From: Dactylorhiza incarnata
Taxonomy: Eukaryota > Streptophyta > Magnoliopsida > Asparagales > Orchidaceae
NCBI GenBank assembly: GCA_033032865.1
Contig: JAWHQI010000502.1
Location: forward strand, 930,001 to 994,000
Direction of reading: 5' to 3'
Length of the DNA: 64,000 nt
Below the pieces are notes generated by a model. That model saw nothing but the letters and a program-made list of their open reading frames with translations, was not told the DNA's origin and did not search any database. Position 1 is the first letter of the stretch. Each line of letters begins with the position of its first letter. The position numbers and the translations under genes were made by a program. Shown here in pieces: positions 34,125 through 43,728 of this stretch.

Positions 34125-34558
34125 TGCAAGCGGGTCGGTTCGGTACTGTTTTATGCAAAATCGAAATCGAACCGAATAGCCTCGGTTTTTACTTACCCAA
34201 AATCGAAACCGAACCGAAATCAATCGGTTCGGTTCGGTTCTGTTTTTTACCTATCGGTTCGGTTTAGTCTCACGAGTCCACCTCCTGTGAACTCAACTCC
34301 AATGTGCCTCCTTCTAGTGTGCACAAGATAATCCTAACCAAATGATGCTTCATAAAACATCGACATGGTAGATAAAAACTATTTCAGTTTTAGAAATTCA
34401 TAAACACAATAAAAGTCGATGCTCAAAATTTAAAACAATAACAAAAGTCAAATGAATAACGTAATGCATAAAACCGAATGTAATGCCGCTCGCTAAAAAC
34501 CACGTTAATTTCACGCGAACAACCCGCATAAATTAATGCTGCTCCCTCGGTTCGGTTT
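34125..34558. mobile_element. hAT-like repeat, left part
   Basis: Repeated words CGGTTCGGTT, CCGAACCGAAATC and AACCGAACCG fill 34130-34265. The element continues at 40578-40710 after the copia insertion, where the same words appear in reverse orientation. Such CGGTTCGG palindromic ends are common in plant hAT-derived repeats. The exact ends were not fixed. Confidence 0.4.
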
Positions 34559-35372
34559 TGATGAGGTATTTTCTCCTAAGTGTGAAAGGGGCTAGCCACC
34601 TTTTGACCATGCTTTTCAAGCATGTGTTTCATGCAAGTGTGGTAGCCGCCTTTGACTAAGAAATCAACATGTGATCTTAAAGGAAGCTTCTAGGAAAGTG
34701 CCAAGAGGAAGCTTCATAACATGTGCTTTTGACCGAGGGAAGCTTCATGGAAGCTTCATGCACATGCCATCTACCACCATCTACCCCTTGGTTTTGGCCT
34801 TATAAATAGGCATGAAGGAGGAGGGGTAAGACATCCACTCATCTCCCATCTCAAGCATTGAAAGAGTTCTTAGAGAGGCCTTTGTGGCAAGCGTCTTGAT
34901 TTGGGAAGAGCTTTCGGACGTCTCTGCGACGTTGACGAGGAATACTTCGCATACACGGATTGGATCTGGAGCAGACTTTGGCAAGTATTCGAAGAGGCAT
35001 CTTGGAGAGGATTTGTGTAATCCGTCTCGTCCGCCACTGTCGGTAACTTGCAATTTTCTTGCTACTGTTTATTTTGTAACATTGTGTGGTGCGAAGTTGG
35101 TGAAGATCCTGTGTGGATCGAGGAGGGAAAGCCTTGTAATTGTCTATCTGTTTTACACATTTTTAGTGGCGGCTTTCCGGGTTGGACTCCGATCGTCACG
35201 TGGTTTTTACCCTATTGGGTTTCCACGTTATATCTGTGTGTCACCTTTATTGTTGTTATTTTGTGCTGTGTTTTTGGTTGTGTATCGGCATACCGCTAAG
35301 CGGTCGTGCAGGTACTTGCTCGAACTAATTTGCGGGTGCTCTGGTCGGGCTTGCGTGCTCTCTAGCCCAACA
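34559..35372 (+). repeat. 5' LTR of the Tork-like element
   Basis: TGATGAGG..CCCAACA, 814 bp. TATA box TATAAATAGG at 34801-34810. Compared with the 3' LTR I count about eight substitutions and a 7-bp indel (GTGTGGTAGCC against GTGTGAAAAGGGGTAGCC). Confidence 0.92.
34801..34810 (+). promoter_or_regulatory. TATA box, 5' LTR of the Tork-like element
   Basis: TATAAATAGG; its copy in the 3' LTR is at 40006-40015. Confidence 0.7.
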
Positions 35373-35374
35373 AG

Positions 35375-35386
35375 TGGTATCAAAGC
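35375..35386 (+). other. Primer binding site of the Tork-like element
   Basis: TGGTATCAAAGC lies two bases after the LTR end; the usual sequence is TGGTATCAGAGC. Confidence 0.85.
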
Positions 35387-35575
35387 GAGGTTCATTATCA
35401 GAGCTGGTATCGGGCTGACCTATTTGGGATTCGAGACGAGCCGATCGGATATTTCAGGTTAGTGATCGGGTGCGGTAGGTGACGACCATTGGTCCGCTCC
35501 CTATCCTCTTTGATTCCTTTCTTGGAAATAGTCGGCTCAAAGAACTGAGGTCAGTCTGATCAGTGACAGAGCACA

Positions 35576-38500
35576 ATGGAATCTACTTCAGGTTCGAGTT
35601 CCGAGCAAATGGTGAAATTAAACGGCGCAAATTACCATCAGTGACACTTACTGATGGAAGATCTCATCTACGTCAAGGGCTGGCATGCTCCTATCTTTGA
35701 GGAGATTCCTAAAGACATGGATCCAAATAAGTGGAAGGTGGAGCACCAAAAGTTATGCGGATTCATCAGATGATTCGTGGAACCGAACGTCTACAATCAT
35801 GTCGCGAGTATCGTTGATGCAAAGATACTTTGGAAGACTCTCGAGACGTTGTATGCCAAGAGTACTGGCATCAACAAGCTATATCTACTAAAGAAGCTGG
35901 GTGAGTTCAGATACAGGGAAGGATCCCCTATACTGGATCATGTGAATGAGTTCCAAGGTATTATTGATCAACTTACTGCTATGAAGGTGACCTTCGAGGA
36001 CGAGGTCAACGCATTATGGCTGCTGAAGTCTCTTCCAGACTCTTGGGAGATGGTTAGAGTTTCTCTAATCAACTCCTCTCCCGGGGGCATCATTACTATG
36101 GAGATTGCCAAGAGTGGCATCCTGAACGAAGAGGTGAGAAGAAAGTCTCAAGGGATATCAGGCTCTTCTTCACGAGCTGACATCCTCTACACTGAGCCCA
36201 GGGGGAGAGGCAGGAGCAAGAGTAGAGAAAGGAAGAGCGAGAGAGGACAAAGCATGGGGAAGTCCAAGTCACGTTATCAAAACGTGGAGTGCCATTATTG
36301 TCATAAGAAGGGGCATATTCAGAAGTTCTGTTATTCTCTAAAGAATGACGAAAGGAAGAAAGGAGTGGATACTGATGATAGGAAGGAGAGTCACACTGCA
36401 GTTATTGCATCTACAGAGGATGATGTCATCATTGTTGGAGATGACGTCATAGCTGCACTCTCTTGTGATGACCGAAGCTGGATTGTTGATTCGGGTGCTT
36501 CTGCACATGTCTCCCACAACAGAGCATTGTTTGCCACCTACACGACTCACGACTGTGGAGTGCTTAGGATGGGCAATGGTGACACGTCGAAAGTCATCGG
36601 GAGGAGAGACATGCACCTGAAGACGAGCACTGGAGGATTGATAATCCTAAGAGATGTGCGACATGTTCCTGACATTCGCTTCAACCTAGTTTCAGTTGGA
36701 AAACTAGGTGATGAGGGACACTTAAGTGTCTTTGGTGGAAATTTTTGGAAGCTGATCAAGGGGTCGCTAGTAGTGGCCAGAGGTTATAGAGAGACTGGTT
36801 TATACTACACGGAGGGGAGGCCTGAAGCTGCTCAGGTCAACACTGTCAGAGATGGAGCATCCACCTCTTTATGGCACAGGAGATTGTGTCACATCAGCCA
36901 AAAAGGGCTAGGATGTCTCTCCAAGAAGCAGATGATCACTGATCTATCTGAGGATCAGTTGGAGAGATGCGATCATTGTATGGATGGAAAGCAGAATAAA
37001 GTTTCATTCAGCCACAGCTCCACCAGGAGATCCGAGCCACTAGAGCTCGTACATACTGATGTCTGCGGGCCACTGAAGGTCCAGACGAGAGGAGGAGCGT
37101 CTTACTTCGTGACGTTCATTGATGACTATTCGAGAAAACTTTGGGTCTATGCTATTAAGACCAAAGGTGAGGTTCTCGACACTTTTCGGAGATTCCACGC
37201 TGAGGTGGAGAGGCAATCTGGGAAGAAGTTAAAGTGCATCAGGTCCAACAATGAGGGAGAGTATATTGGTCCTTTTGATGAGTATTGCAGAGAGCAAGGG
37301 ATCAGACATGAAAAGACTCCGCCCAAGTCGCCGCAGCTAAATGGCGTAGCTGAAAGGATGAACAGGACCTTGATGGAGAGGGTGAGGTGCATGCTATCTG
37401 AGTCAAAGCTACCTGGCATGTTTTGGGGTGAGGCTTTATACACAGCTGCACGCGTCATCAACCTATCTCCCAGTTATGCATTGCAGGAGGATATTCCTGA
37501 TAAAGTCTGGTATGGGAAGGACCCTTCGTATAGTCACTTGAGGGTCTTCGGCTGCAAAGCCTTTGTGCACATCCCTCGGGATGAAAGATCGAAGTTAGAT
37601 TCTAAGACCCGTCAATGCATATTTTTGGGATATGGACGCAGCGGCGAGTTTGGCTACAGGTTCTTTGATCCAGTTGAGAAGAAGCTTGTACGCAGTCGCG
37701 ACGCCATATTTTGTGAGGATCAGACTATGCTTGATCCTGAAAAGACTGAGAAGGCTGACTCTCACACTGATGAAGAGTCTCCTATGACTGGAGGTGACGA
37801 TACTGAGGAGGCCGCAGAGCCTGATCCAGTGCAGGGCGTTGAGCCACTTCCAGGCCATGAGGACATGAATGATGGCGAGCCTATAGAGGATATCATTGAT
37901 GATGTGCCCATACCAGTAGCTGAGCTCGCTCTACGGAGGTCTGATCGAGTCAGACAACCATCTTCGAGATACTCTGCTACTGAGTATATTTTGTTGACTG
38001 ATGCGGGGGAGCCCGAGTGCTTTGATGAAGCAGTGCAGAGCTCAGAGAAGAAAGAGTGGATGGTTGCTATGCAAGAGGGGATGCAGTCTCTGCATGAGAA
38101 CCATACTTATGAGCTGGTATGATTGCCTAAGGGCAAGAAGGCTCTGAAGAATCGATGGATTTTTAGAGTAAAGCAGGGAGACCCCTCAACACCACTCAGA
38201 TATAAGGCAAGATTAGTGGTGAAGGGTTTCAGTCAGAAACAAGGAGTTGATTTTTATGAGATCTTCTCTCCTGTTGTGAAGATGTCGTCTATCCGGGTTG
38301 TTCTTGGCCTTGCTGCAAGGCTAGACCTGGAGATTGAACAGATGGATGTCAAGACCGCCTTTCTGCATGGCGATCTTGAAGAGGAGCTTTATATAGAGCA
38401 GCCTGAAGGTTTTAAGGTGAAAGGGAAGGAGAGCCTAGTCTGTCGCCTAAAGAAGAGCTTATATGGCCTGAAGCAGGCCCCGCGACAGTGGTACAAGAAG

Positions 38501-39718
38501 TTCGATGCTTTTATGGGGGAGATCGACTTCAGGAGGATCACCCTTGATCACTGCGTGTTTGTGAAGCAGTACGCTCCAGAAGATTTCATTATTTTGCTCC
38601 TTTATGTCGATGACATGCTGATAGTTGGGAGGAGCACTGCGCGCATTGTCGAGCTGAAGCAGCAGTTGAGCTCCACATTTGCGATGAAGGACTTGGGAGC
38701 TGCGAAGACCATCCTAGGGATGCATATTCGGAGAGATAGAGGCTCCAAGTTACTTTGGTTATCGCAGGAAAGATATATCAGGAAGGTGCTACAGAGATTT
38801 AGTATGGATCAGGCGAAGAAGGTGCGCACGCCGCTTGCAGCTCACTTCAGACTTACCGCTGACCAGTGCCCGAGCACACCTGAGGAGAAAGAGGAGATGC
38901 AGAAGGTCCCATATGCTTCTGCCGTTGACAGTCTTATGTATGCCATGGTATGCACTCGCCCTGATATAACGCATGTTGTTGGTACTGTTAGTAGGTTTCT
39001 CTCCAATCCTGGGAGAGAACATTGGAGCGCTGTCAAGTGGATTCTAAGGTACCTACATGGGACGTCAGAATTGACGTTAAGGTTTGGAGATAGTGAGCCA
39101 GAGTTTCTGGGCTACACTGATGCTGATATGGCTAGAGATTTGGACTCCAGAAGAACAACCTTTGGGTACCTGATCCTATTTGCTGGGGGAGCTGTTTCGT
39201 GGCAGTCAAGACTACAGAAGTGCGTTGCACTGTCGACTACTGAGGCAGAGTTTATTGTAGTCACTGAGGCAGGAAAAGAGCTTCTTTGGATGAAGCGTTT
39301 CATCAAAGAGTTGGGTTTCACTCAGGAGCGCTACACACTCTTATGTGATAGTCAGAGCGCGATTCATTTAGGGAAGAACCCCACCTTCCACTCGAGATCC
39401 AAGCATATTGATACGCGGTATCATTGGATACGCGATACTCTAGAGCAGAGAGAGCTGGATTTGCAGAAGGTGCACACAGATGACAATGGAGCGGATATGC
39501 TTACGAAGACTGTGTCGAGGGGGAAGTTCGAACATTGTGAGGATCGCTGGCATGACGATCTCTTCCACATAAATGCAAATGGGATAAATTGTTGGGTACA
39601 GTTCCCGTCCTTTGTGGAGAAAACTGTGGATTTGAGTTTTACTAACTCGAACTTGGTGGTGCTGGATCTATCGACATATGAAGGAGACATGAAGGTCTTA
39701 CCAAATGAAGATAATTAG
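35576..39718 (+). pseudogene. gag-pol: Copia Gag-Pol polyprotein with three in-frame TGA codons
   Basis: One frame of 1381 codons runs from ATG 35576 to the TAG at 39716-39718, broken only by TGA at 35642-35644, at 35771-35773 and at 38120-38122 (positions of the first two within a base or two). There is no frameshift. Gag carries the zinc knuckle CHYCHKKGHIQKFC (about 36290). The protease core is WIVDSGASAHVS, integrase has WHRRLCHISQKGL..CDHC and LVHTDVCGPL, RT has QMDVKTAFLHGDLEEE and LLYVDDMLIVG, and RNase H has GYTDADMA and ADMLTK. The first stop falls where the family has Trp (NYHxW) and the others at Arg-like positions, so all are explained by single C-to-T or G-to-A changes. The element is dead as it stands but only mildly decayed. 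Confidence 0.88.
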
Positions 39719-39742
39719 AAGGACACATTTTTCACTTAGTCG

Positions 39743-39756
39743 AAAAGGGGGAGATT
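39743..39756 (+). other. Polypurine tract of the Tork-like element
   Basis: AAAAGGGGGAGATT directly precedes the 3' LTR. Confidence 0.85.
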
Positions 39757-40577
39757 TGATGGGGTATTTTCTCCTAAGTGTGAAAAGGGCTAGCCACCTT
39801 TTGACCATGCTTTTCAAGCATGTGTTTCATGCAAGTGTGAAAAGGGGTAGCCGCCTTTGACTAAGAAATCAACATGTGATCTTAAAGGAAGCTTCTAGGA
39901 AAGTGCCCAGAGGAAGCTTCATGACATGTGCTTTTGACCGAGGGAAGCTTCATGGAAGCTTCATGCACATGTCATCTACCACCATCTACCCCTTGGTTTT
40001 GGCCTTATAAATAGGCATGAAGGAGGAGGGGTAAGACATCCACTCATCTCCCATCTCAAGCATTGAAAGAGTTCTTAGAGAGGCCTTTGTGGCAAGCGTC
40101 TTGATTTGGGAAGAGCTTTCGGACGTCTCTGCGACGTTGACGAGGAATACTTCGCATACACGGATTGGATCTGGAGCAGACTTTGGCAAGTATTCGAAGA
40201 GGCATCTTGGAGAGGATTTGTGTAATCCGTCTCGTCCGCCACTGTCGGTAACTTGCAATTTTCTTGCTACTGTTTATTTTGTAACATTGTGTGGTGCGAA
40301 GTTGGTGAAGATCCTGTGTGGATCGAGGAGGGAAAGCCTTGTAATTGCCTATCTGTTTTACACATTTTTAGTGGCGGCTTTCCGGGTTGGACTCCGATCG
40401 TCCCGTGGTTTTTACCCTATTGGGTTTCCACGTTATATCTGTGTGTCACCTTTATTGTTGTTATTTTGTGCTGTGTTTTTGGTTGTGTATCGGCATACCG
40501 CTAAGCGGTCGTGCAGGTACTTGCTCGAACTAATTTGCAGGTGCTCTGGTCGGGCTTGCGTGCTCTCTAGCCCAACA
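39757..40577 (+). repeat. 3' LTR of the Tork-like element
   Basis: TGATGGGG..CCCAACA, 821 bp, followed by the TSD GGTTT. Confidence 0.92.
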
Positions 40578-40710
40578 GGTTTTCGACCCCCGAATGAGGG
40601 TCGGTTTTCGACCACCGAAAACCGAAACGAACCGAACCGAACCGATCGGTTAGGTCTGAAATTCGGTTCGGTCGGTTCGGCCCGGTTCGATCGGAACGCA
40701 CGACCCCATT
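40578..40710. mobile_element. hAT-like repeat, right part
   Basis: Continuation of 34125-34558, with ACCGAAAACCGAAACG, AACCGAACCGAACCG and CGGTTCGGCCCGGTTCG. Confidence 0.4.
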
Positions 40711-42346
40711 TAGAACTCCACAAGCTATCTGTGCGGTATATTTTATCTTACACTTTCGTTATTAATTAACGTTTTCTATTCTCGACCATAACTATGTAAT
40801 TAGGATTGAGATAGTTTAGGACATTCTGAACAATTTTTCTATTTCGAGCATAGTTTTATATAGCATTTAGGAGACACAAACTTTACTTTTTGATTGTTTG
40901 AACAGTATCTTTTTGGAACCACCGATCCTCCAAACCGTCGTTTTGTTTCTGATTCCGACCTTAGGGAGAGCTACATTAAAGAACACTGTTTTATCTTCAT
41001 CTCCAACCGTGATCACCTGTTAATTATATGCTTCGAATCCTAACCCAAAGACGACGTTGTCGCTGATCTCGACTCTGGCCGAATTTTTTTCGAAGTAGTT
41101 ATCAGCAGTATTTTAGATATTTTGTAAATGTACGAAGTATTATATAAACTCCTTGACTTTCTAGGGTTTGTGTAAATTCTGAAATCCGAAATCTGCCCAA
41201 TTTCTGTAACCGCCTATGTTCTTGATCCGGTGAAAAATGGGTTGCTGCTGCTCGTGGACGTAGCACATCTTGAGGTGAATCACATAAATCTTTGTCTTCT
41301 GTATTTTGATTAATTTTTTTGTTTGTATGATCGCTCTATTCTCATTTTCGTAACACCACCGGCCCAAACAAACCAACACAATCCATGCTACTTTTTCAAA
41401 ATCATCCCTGAATCAGGAGGCATAGCTTTCTAAGGGTGTCATAAAAAAACAAGCTTTAAACGGATTGAAATTCAAAATATTTCCACATTAATAACATAAA
41501 ACACATTTTATAGGCCATATATATATATATATTTGATATCAGTCTTTTATGTTTTGCTGAGGTGTGAAACTATGTACTAATTTTTGGAACTTTTTTTTTG
41601 CAGCTTCCTTAGATCCAAATTTAACACTTTACAGGCCAGCGATCGATCGCATCTACATGTCCGTCGTGACGCTTTGTCCCGTGAAGTCATTTTGGAAAAA
41701 AAATAGTATTCGTGGCCGCACATGCTTCACAAGAGCCGCCCGCCGCTCCCCTGCCCTCCACATATATACATGTAAACAATTATTTTGTCCCTGTAATTTT
41801 ATGAACCAAGTGAAAGAATAGACATGATGACATGAAATGTTGGATTACTTACCTGCTTGTTTTTTTCCTGCTAAACTTTAGAGAAGTTTGGAAACAAGCA
41901 GAGAAAGTGGGGGCTTTAAATAAGCTGCAGCAGTTTTCTTCAAGAGAATATCTTGGGGGTAAGAAGAAACGCAGGCAGAAGCAAAGGATAATAACCAGCT
42001 AGAAGAAAGAGAAAGTATCAGAGCATCATTAAGTGCATCTGATAATTAAGCATGATTCCATGATGTTGTTAGCTGATAATTAAGAAAATATCAGGCCGGC
42101 GTCGTGCGGCTGGCGTGGGACTCTTATGTGCACCAACGGGAGCAGCTGCTTCCGGGCGGACGATATCTGGAGAACGGGGAGACGAAACGAGGAACTATGG
42201 ACGCATTTTTATCACACGAGGAGGGGTTTTGGCAGCGGGCCAAATGGACAGGAGTGCATAGGCAGTGTTTGATAGTTTTACTTTTGCTTTTGATTTGAAA
42301 AGAAAAAAAAAAACAATGTGCAAACCCGTTTTGGATATGTGCAAAC
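40711..42346. other. Intergenic sequence, no gene recognised
   Basis: AT-rich with a slightly GC-richer part at 41690-41770 and 42090-42240. Short frames exist but show no domain or codon bias. Poly-T and poly-A tracts are frequent. Confidence 0.55.
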
Positions 42347-42616
42347 TGTAACGTCCCAAGACCCTGGACTTATCATCGGGACAACGTCCACCGACAACCT
42401 CGCCTGGCGACCGTTACGGGGCTGCAACCCAAGCACCTCAACCCCTCTCCAGCCCACTAGCGGGTTGTTGGTGGCCACAACCTCCCTTTGATGAGAAGTG
42501 ATCCAGTTAAGCGCCTATACGGGGCCTTCCCAAGAGGTCACCCATCCCAGTACTACTCCAGCCCGAGCACGCTTAACTATGGAGTTCTTTCACTTCTCAT
42601 TACCAATTGAGCTGCA
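42347..42616 (-). repeat. 5S-derived unit A
   Basis: 270 bp, read on the minus strand from TGCAGCTCAATTGG to GGGACGTTACA. The 5S part is at about 42515-42585. Confidence 0.8.
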
Positions 42617-42623
42617 CTTTTTT

Positions 42624-42893
42624 TGTAACGTCCCAAGGCCCTGGACTTACCATCGGGACAACGTCCACCGACAGCCTCGCCTGGCAACCGTTACCAGGTT
42701 GCAGCCCAAACACCCCAACCCCTCTCCAGCCCACTGGCGGGTTGTTGGTGGCCACAACCTCCCTTTGACGAGAAGTGATCCAGTTAAGCGCCTCTACGGG
42801 GCCTTCCCAGGAGGTCACCCATCCCAGTACTACTCCAGCCCGAGAACGCTTAACTATGAAGTTCTTCCACTTCTCATCACCAATTGAGCTGCA
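42624..42893 (-). repeat. 5S-derived unit B
   Basis: 270 bp and closely similar to unit A along its whole length; separated from A by a 7-base A-run. Confidence 0.8.
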
Positions 42894-42900
42894 GTTTTTT

Positions 42901-43152
42901 TGTAATCTCCCAAGGCCCTGGACTTACAATCGGGACAACATCCACCGACAACCTCGCCTGGCAACCGTTACCGGGCTGCAGCCCAAACACCCCAACCCCT
43001 CTCCAGCCCACTGGCGGGTTGTTGGTGGCCACAACCTCCCTTTGATGAGAAGTGATCCAGTTAAGCGCCCATACGGGAACTTCCCAGGAGGTCACCCATC
43101 CCGAAATTGCTCCCATCCGAGCACGCTTAACTATAAAGATCTTTCACTTCCC
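42901..43152 (-). repeat. 5S-derived unit C, head end truncated
   Basis: It begins TGTAATCTCCC. The head end is replaced by a 14-base repeat of its own 5S region (CCATCCGAGCACGCT at 43117-43131 and about 43152-43166), next to the inverted unit. Confidence 0.75.
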
Positions 43153-43167
43153 ATCCGAGCACGCTCA

Positions 43168-43409
43168 ATTGGTGTTGAGAAGTGAAAGATCTTTATAGTT
43201 AAGCGTGCTCGGATGGTTGACCTCCTGAGAAGGCCCCGTAGGGGCGCTTAACTGGATCACTTCTCATCAAAGGGAGGTTGTGGCGATCAACAACTCGCCA
43301 GTGGGCTGGAGAGGTTGGGGTGTTTGGGCTGCAACCCGGTAACGGTCGCCAGGCGAGGCTGTCGGTGGACGTTGTCCCGATGGTAAGTCCAGGGTCTTGG
43401 GACGTTGCA
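43168..43409 (+). repeat. 5S-derived unit D, inverted
   Basis: The reverse complement of the other units. It has a short deletion in the 5S part (GCGTGCTCGGATGGTTGACC, about 16 bases lost between box A and box C) and ends GGGACGTTGCA. Confidence 0.75.
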
Positions 43410-43584
43410 CAAACCGTGATTTGAAAAAAGCTATGTGCAGACCGGCCCTTTACGGGTTCACATGTCCTTATGATTTTTTAGTTTGGTTTGCACTTAACCA
43501 GATTTGCACATAGCCGAAATTGCGCTGCACATAAGAGCTTCCTTTTAAAAATAGGGGGGAGAAGAGAAACTTGAAGAAAGGTTT

Positions 43585-43721
43585 AATTGTGAAAAATAGG
43601 GTTTTTTTTGTTATTCACCTCAATACCTCATACAACTATATATACCCTTCTTTACAAACACACTCCTAGTTTACTATCTACACACCAATACACATATTCT
43701 ACTAAATGCACACCAACAACA
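43585..43721 (-). repeat. 3' LTR of the intact copia element
   Basis: On the minus strand it runs from TGTTGTTGGTGTGC to TTTTTCACAATT. The outer end ATT is confirmed by the TSD, so the LTR ends TT rather than the usual CA. A TATATATAG-like box (minus strand, 43640-43648) could serve as promoter. Confidence 0.85.
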
Positions 43722-43728
43722 CTCCTCC

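Larger units (their letters stand above)
34559..40577 (+). mobile_element. Full-length Tork/Tnt1-like copia retrotransposon
   Basis: LTRs at 34559-35372 and 39757-40577 are flanked by the TSD GGTTT (34554-34558 and 40578-40582). PBS TGGTATCAAAGC is at 35375-35386, one base off the initiator tRNA-Met standard, and PPT AAAAGGGGGAGATT at 39743-39756. The polyprotein order Gag-PR-INT-RT-RNase H is that of Ty1/copia, and the sequence style is closest to Tnt1 of the Tork lineage. Confidence 0.92.
42347..43409. mobile_element. Composite 5S-rRNA-derived insertion (three direct units plus one inverted)
   Basis: The block is bounded by TGTAACGTCCCAAGACCC on the left and its near-exact inverse (..GGGTCTTGGGACGTTGCA) on the right. 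It is flanked by one 5-bp duplication, CAAAC (42342-42346 and 43410-43414). Inside are units A (42347-42616) and B (42624-42893), both exactly 270 bp, and C (42901 to about 43150), all minus strand, then D (about 43168-43409) in plus orientation. A-runs of six or seven (seen as CTTTTTT/GTTTTTT) separate A, B and C. Each unit carries the 3' half of 5S rRNA with box A (AGTTAAGCGTGCTCGGG) and box C (GATGGGTGACCTCCTGG). Unit length, TG..CA ends and the 5S segment recall the LTR of Cassandra TRIM elements, but no PBS or internal domain is present. Confidence 0.8.

Noticed and set aside
34884..35462. 192-codon frame repeated at 40089-40769
   Set aside because: It lies in both LTRs of the Tork-like element, so its duplication reflects the LTRs and not a gene.
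41564..41821. Possible small host gene
   Set aside because: No domain, no conserved start context or splice pattern; sequence composition like the surrounding spacer.
42500..42590. 5S rRNA gene
   Set aside because: Only the 3' half of 5S rRNA is present and it is embedded in a dispersed 270-bp unit; not a functional rRNA gene.
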